Below, in pieces: positions 59,462 to 64,000 of a DNA stretch of 64,000 bases. This stretch comes from Proales similis (Eukaryota; Rotifera; Eurotatoria; Ploima; Proalidae), in assembly GCA_019059635.1 (NCBI GenBank), contig JAGVRJ010000001.1, forward strand, positions 1,674,001 to 1,738,000. The letters are read 5' to 3'. The notes under the pieces were generated by a model. It did not search any database. It was not told where the DNA came from and was given only the letters and a program-made list of their open reading frames with translations. A program made the translations under genes and the position numbers. Each line of letters starts with the position of its first letter. Position 1 is the first letter of the stretch.

Positions 59462-60016
59462 ATGCTTGCCAAGAGTATCAAGCACAAGCTGAAATGGAAA
59501 CGCTCGACTGACACAAGCGGCTCAATCGGCGAACGCCACAATTGCCCGGAGAAGCTGATAAGCGCAGAAAAGAAGGAGAAATCTTTGAAAAGAATATTAT
59601 CGGACAATGAGTTGATAAGAAAGCGACTGGAAAGGCGCAAGAAGCGAAAGACCAGAAGAGTGGAAAATAATCGATCTTTTCGACCTGACTTTGCGAGCAC
59701 GCCAATCAGCCGTTTGCCCAAGACTTCGACTCCGGTCAAGACACGACACTCGTCACCGATCAGAGCCATTTACTATTCGTCAAGAAAATCAGAAAGTCAT
59801 CGAGTCTCAATCTCAATTCGCTGCTGCTCTTTGAAGCCCGCATGTCGTCGAATCGACGCATTCTACAACACTCCCGAGAGCATCCAAGCGCAGTTTTCAA
59901 ACTCAATCCTATTTAAATACAACCAAGAACACATCTATTCGATGCCGAGTCTGTTCCGCAACGTGGAGAAGATGCGCCAACATTTCAAAGAGATAAAACG
60001 CTACAATATAACTTGA
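59462..60016 (+). CDS. Unrecognised basic protein
   Basis: A 184-aa frame. It is very basic: residues 40-75 are rich in Lys, Arg and Glu (KRLERRKKRKTRR), followed by a Ser/Thr/Pro-rich part (FASTPISRLPKTSTPVKT) and a C-terminal block with aromatic residues (SIQAQFSNSILFKYNQEHIY). No known domain recognised. The basic clusters could be nuclear localisation signals; that is inference. A polyadenylation-type AATAAA at about 60,096 follows the stop, and an acceptor-like TTTTTAG sits just before the ATG, so an upstream non-coding or coding exon is possible. Confidence 0.5.
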   Translation: MLAKSIKHKLKWKRSTDTSGSIGERHNCPEKLISAEKKEKSLKRILSDNELIRKRLERRKKRKTRRVENNRSFRPDFASTPISRLPKTSTPVKTRHSSPIRAIYYSSRKSESHRVSISIRCCSLKPACRRIDAFYNTPESIQAQFSNSILFKYNQEHIYSMPSLFRNVEKMRQHFKEIKRYNIT

Positions 60017-60355
60017 ATCTGCTGATCGAATTTTCTTGTTTCCTTGTACAGCGCATGCAAATGTCCAACTTGTCTCAGTTCTGCCTATTTACTTTAATAA
60101 AGCTTTTATTTAATCTCAATTATTATATTTTCAAGACGGTTCACACTGGCAATTAGTTTTGCTTTGAGCGAGAGGGTGAGATGGCCTGTGTGATCAGATT
60201 CAAAACCAGACGCTAAGAAAATCTGGTCAAGTTCTCAGCCGCTTAAAAGAGTAGAGAGTAAAGATCATCACTACTGAATCGAGCATTATAAATAACCAAC
60301 TTTTTCGCTCATCTCCATCTTCTCTTCTATCCAAGAGTGTTTTAGCCGCGGAATA

Positions 60356-61811
60356 ATGACTTTGGAAGCAATTCGCTACAACAATCACAAATTGGAAATT
60401 CTGGATCAGCTTAAGCTGCCCCAAGAGAGCGTTTACATTGAAATCGACACAATTCAGAAGGGATGGGAAGTGATAAATCGAATGAATGTAACTCCGCTTC
60501 ACTTTTTCTGAGTCTCTTCTGGGAAGCCGACAAACTTGTAAAAACAAAAAGGTGAGGGGTGCCCCTGCCATCGCCATCTGCGGTGTATTGACTGTTGCCA
60601 GTCGTTTGAACGCGCTAAATTTCGACAGCATAGCGCAAATAAAGCAGTACACGAACGAGAGGTGAGAAATTACTCCGAAGGCTCTAATGCTGTAAATTGA
60701 TTTGGCCTGTCCATCTTAGCCTTGAATACTTGGTCTCGGCGCGTCCCACAGCTGTGAATATTGCAGACGCGGCGCAAAAGTTCAAAGTCTATTGCGAACA
60801 ACTCGAGAAGGAAATCAGCGATGTTAACACCTACAAACAGAGGTAGCTCGATAGAGACCGGTCGGCGTGTTTTTGCGGAGATGCTCACTAAATGCTCAAA
60901 CAACTACTCTAAATTAAGACTGATGGAGAAGATGCGCGGCATGCTTGAAGATGACATTGCCGACAACCGGGCCATCGGTTCTAATGGAGCTAATCGCATA
61001 ATAAGCACGCGTCGACACTCTCGGCCTCTTAGAGTACTCACTCACTGCAACACGGGCTCACTGGCCACCGCTGGCTATGGAACAGCTTTAGGCATGTTTG
61101 CACACAGCCAATCGTCACTTTTCTATTTCTCACCTTATCCAATGGCTTTTCACAGGAGTTGTTCGCAATTTACACGAGCAGGGCCAGCTAGAGCACTGCT
61201 ATTGCACCGAAACACGTCCGTACAACCAAGGTGAGCAATCCATTAGAAAGATAAATTCCGGAATATGTGAGGAAGGCTTTTCTTTTCAAAGGCTCGCGAC
61301 TCACCGCTTATGAGCTTGTGTATGAGAAAATTCCCGCCACTTTGATATGCGACGACATGGCCGGACTGTTAATGCGCACCAAAGGCGTGGACGCAGTGGT
61401 TGTCGGGGCTGATAGAATCGTATTGAATGGCGATACGGCCAATAAAATCGGCACATACCAACTGGCCATATTAGCTCAGTATCACAACGTGCCATTTTAT
61501 GTCGCTGCCCCGATCACGTCGTTTGACTTTGGAAAAAAGAGCGGCGACGAGATCGAAATTGAGGAGCGATCATCAAAAGAAGTTTCTCATATTAACGGTC
61601 AACCAATAGCCGCCGAAGGTTTATAATTCAACGATACGTATCAGTTGGCCTCGTCTAATCATTTTAAATGTTAGGAATTGATTGCTGGAATCCAGCATTT
61701 GACATAACTCCGGGAAACTTGGTCACAGGTGGTTTCATTACTGAACATGGAGTATTCACTGCTGCCCAAATTGAGTCAGAGGTTCAAACTCTGGTTTCAC
61801 GAGTCAATTAG
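60356..61811 (+). CDS. MRI1: Methylthioribose-1-phosphate isomerase
   Basis: Methionine-salvage enzyme (MtnA family), converting methylthioribose-1-phosphate to the ribulose form. Exons 60356-60487, 60552-60661, 60720-60842, 60919-61091, 61156-61230, 61292-61618 and 61675-61811 join in phase. The start [19 protein letters not shown] is typical. [64 protein letters not shown] (with the catalytic Cys), [26 protein letters not shown] (with the catalytic Asp) and WNPAFDITP follow. All key residues are present, distinguishing it from the related eIF2B alpha subunit. The fourth intron uses a GC donor (TTAG/GCATGT). Confidence 0.93.
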
Positions 61812-62227
61812 TCGAATAAAACTTTTTGAATAAGACTAATCTTAATGCGATATTTTATTTCTAATTTGATCAGCTATTTTGAATCTCATCAGTTTGCCGA
61901 AAAGACTTTACTCTGGGCACCAGGCGCAAAGTGGGAGCATGGTTTAGAAACCACGAGCCCAATCGCTACCTATTTTTTCTTAACCAACGCTTTCTCATTA
62001 TCCTAAAAAATTTTTGGTATTAGGCTGCCTCGATTGCGCCAACAATGTATCAACCAACCTGGGTGGCTTGGCTAGTCTCTTCTTTTCCGAAAGCAAACTG
62101 AAGAAATCTTGAAAGAGATGAGATTCCATGTGGTTCCTCTTGTTTGCCTATGTAGGTTCAGAAGAATAAAATTGATTGAAGACGATTGTTCGAATTAATT
62201 AAGTATCTCAAAAATTTAAAAAACGAT
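61812..62227. other. Convergent 3' interval, MRI1 / coiled-coil gene
   Basis: About 415 bp, AT-rich, with AATAAA at about 61,817 for MRI1. No gene seen. Confidence 0.4.
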
Positions 62228-63187
62228 TCAATCACTGCTTGGACAGCAAAAAGAAAAGTTTACACCCAAAAAGTTCTTTCTACGGCTGTAAATCGAATGA
62301 GCCATTAAGAGCGATATAAAGCTGAAAACAGTCGAAATAGGCTCCAACCAATAGATGGCATTGATTTTTGTGAAAGTCGGTTTAAACAGCCGAAAAAGCT
62401 CAATAATCTTACAAATCAACGCTAAAATATTCGATAAGACGCTTGCCGACGATACGCAACTGAATCCTGGCTCAGAGACCAAGCAATAGATATTATAAAT
62501 AATTATGACAATAATCACTGAAGTTGAACAAATCTTGGAAGCTTTCGGACCACACTGGTCTTCCACTTTGAAAAAATCCTCCAAAGATTTAACCAGATTG
62601 AAAGCAAAAATTATACTTACTACATTTACAAAGTTTAATTTTAAACTTTGGATTATGATAATTGTGCGATTGAGTTACTGGTTGATTAGCTGTTGTTAGT
62701 GGAACTGGCTGGGCAACAGGATAAGCTGTTGGCTGTGGAACTGGCTGGGCAACAGGATAAGCTGTTGGTTGTGGAACTGGCTGGGCAACAGGATAAGCTG
62801 TTGGTTGAGGAGCCGGCTGATGAAACCTTAATTCAGAATCGTTCTCTCTTTCTTGCTTATTGAGTCTTCTCTTCAGCTCTCCGTTCTCTCTTTCTAGTTT
62901 ATTGAGTCTTCTCTTCAGCTCTTCGTTCTCTCTTTCTAGTTTATTGAGTCTTCTCTTCAGCTCTTCGTTCTCTCTTTCCAAGTTACGACATTTTGTAATA
63001 ATTTTTCTAAGATCTTGGTAAGAAGATGGGACTTCGTTGCAATCTTCCAGTTCCGAATCGATTTGTTCATTGGAAAGATCCTGTGACAACACTGGTTTAG
63101 CTCGTTTTGCTGCGTGAAAATTTATAAAAACAATCAACTTACAGAACTTGCAGACGTCGTTCGACGAAGCTGAACGCTTTCCGTCAT
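62228..63187 (-). CDS. Repeat-built coiled-coil and membrane protein
   Basis: Three minus-strand exons join in phase: 63187-63143 (MTESVQLRRTTSASS), 63080-62621 and 62565-62228, giving 280 aa. The middle exon has a coiled coil made of near-perfect 14-residue units (LERENEELKRRLNK, at least three and a start of a fourth), followed by about three 12-residue PVPQPTAYPVAQ units. At the DNA level these are 42-bp and 36-bp tandem repeats. The last exon encodes two or three hydrophobic stretches (STSVIIVIIIYNIYCLV; VLSNILALICKIIELF; TVFSFISLLMAHSIY), suggesting membrane insertion. Not recognised as any family. The N-terminal part would face the cytosol if no signal peptide is used. Three consistent intron joins argue that the gene is real. 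Confidence 0.65.
62708..62816. repeat. 36-bp in-frame tandem repeat (about 3 units)
   Basis: Three copies of a unit beginning GGAACTGGCTGGGCAACAGG, about 36 bp apart, lie in the coding exon of the coiled-coil/membrane gene and encode the PVPQPTAYPVAQ repeats. Confidence 0.85.
62850..62980. repeat. 42-bp in-frame tandem repeat (about 3 units)
   Basis: Units reading TTGAGTCTTCTCTTCAGCTC, 42 bp apart, encode exactly two heptads each, so changes in copy number lengthen or shorten the coiled coil without breaking its register. Confidence 0.88.
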
Positions 63188-63614
63188 TTTCGTCAATATA
63201 TTTCTGTTTGATTTAACAATTGAAAAGCCAACGAGTCATTGTAGCCTTTATATAGGCTTTCAATCGCCCTCTTCCTCCTAACCGAATAGTTCGATTGTAA
63301 TCATAAACGAACGCGTGCTTTCATTTGGAGAGAGGGGACAGCTTGACAATTTAATCATCACGTGTCTCATCGAACTCTTTAAGTTTGTTCATTTAAGAAT
63401 GCTCCTTCACCCAACGAGGTGACCTTGCGTCCTTAAACCCAAAGAGATTTCACTCTAGTCGAAACAGTCTGAATCTACGTTTAGCTTAGTTGCAAAAATG
63501 ACAAATTAATTCACATTACACATTTCCATGACAACCCGGCTGTTTTAAAAATAAAGGCTAACTTGGCAATGAATTTTTAATAAAACTGATCGAGGAGTCG
63601 GCTAGGCACCAATA
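63188..63614. promoter_or_regulatory. Divergent interval, coiled-coil gene / right-edge gene
   Basis: About 430 bp between divergent starts. A TATATAGG-like stretch near 63,248-63,255 could act as a TATA box for the minus-strand gene. Nothing else seen. Confidence 0.35.
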
Positions 63615-64000
63615 ATGGAATCTTCGGCTCAACTTCTCATTGACTTGTTCAACTCGAGCATTAACCAGTCTCCGGAAAAAGTAGACGAAGCGATTGTGTA
63701 CATAAGCGAGCATCAAACCACTGAGAAAATATTCGCTGATGAAAAAGTCTTGGCTAAACTCACGCTCATATTCAGCTCTAGTGTCAAAGACTTTTCAATG
63801 GTCCTGCAGAAAATAGAACGGCACGAGTTTCTAAAAGTTATGCTCGACTTGATTGAAGCTTTTCAAGCACAGTCTGACAAGCTTGGCGCAACCGATAAGA
63901 AAGCGTTCGATCAATCATTTTACAAAAGGTTCGCCGTCGTTTCCACAGTTTCTTCAATCATGCTCACTTTGAGCAACAGAACAATCAAATTTTGCCGACT
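63615..64000 (+). CDS. Unrecognised gene, 5' part, cut by window edge
   Basis: Open from the ATG at 63,615 to the window end (128 codons, no stop). It starts MESSAQLLIDLFNSSINQS and looks all-helical (LAKLTLIFSSSVKDFSMVLQ; FLKVMLDLIEAFQAQSDKLG). No motif identifies a family; helical-repeat proteins are possible. The first residues and steady codon structure make a real gene likely. Confidence 0.6.
   Translation, partial: MESSAQLLIDLFNSSINQSPEKVDEAIVYISEHQTTEKIFADEKVLAKLTLIFSSSVKDFSMVLQKIERHEFLKVMLDLIEAFQAQSDKLGATDKKAFDQSFYKRFAVVSTVSSIMLTLSNRTIKFCR

Noticed and set aside
60356-61811. eIF2B alpha subunit
   Set aside because: The [10 protein letters not shown] and VVGADRI motifs and the MTLEAIRY start are those of methylthioribose-1-phosphate isomerase.

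Overview
This is nuclear DNA from a small-genome animal. The genes are unmistakably metazoan (actin, TRAF, SLC6 transporter, tandem galectin, TPPP, RSU1, GTSF1, G-protein beta, SPEC3/Stum). Introns are GT-AG and mostly 50-80 nt, intergenic gaps are often under 1 kb, and genes lie on both strands without operons. I cannot fix the phylum. A compact invertebrate such as a mite, other small arthropod, tardigrade or lophotrochozoan all fit.

Left part (1-14,070): ataxin-2 copy A (minus, running off the left edge), a HIRIP3-like histone chaperone, TPPP, the HAD phosphatase HDHD5/CECR5, ARPC2 and glutamine-dependent NAD synthetase. These are ordinary, apparently intact genes.

Rearranged part (about 14,300-31,900): three near-identical copies of a 794-aa gene occur here, copies 1 and 2 on plus and copy 3 on minus. 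The protein has a small header from its own exon, a P-loop NTPase (Walker A and Walker B) and a restriction-endonuclease-like module. This is the Crinkler/RHS-type architecture. Copies 2 and 3 flank a TRAF-like gene as inverted arms. Copy 1 still carries the last ~195 bp of that TRAF gene, fused to a dead, partial second copy of ataxin-2. Ataxin-2 copy B has lost its 5' exons, carries a 112-bp frameshifting deletion, has lost the PAM2 block and is split by a 2.9-kb transposon with ~170-bp terminal inverted repeats and a 9-bp target duplication. A 119-bp piece of the NAD synthetase gene and a stray header exon complete the patchwork. The block looks like repeated template-switch duplication plus gene conversion around a selfish or defence/effector-type gene family.

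Right part (31,900-64,000): GDPD1-like lysophospholipase D, a Cys/Pro/Tyr-rich membrane protein, a two-domain galectin, an RSU1-like leucine-rich-repeat protein, a Stum/SPEC3 membrane protein, a GTSF1/Asterix-type CHHC zinc-finger protein, a C2H2 zinc-finger factor, a head-to-head actin pair sharing a promoter with two perfect CArG boxes, an SLC6 transporter, an intronless G-protein beta subunit in a long non-coding interval, an unknown basic protein, methylthioribose-1-phosphate isomerase (MRI1), a repeat-built coiled-coil/membrane protein, and the start of an unrecognised gene at the right edge. Exon joins given below were worked out by eye from splice sites and reading phase; they are not backed by transcripts.
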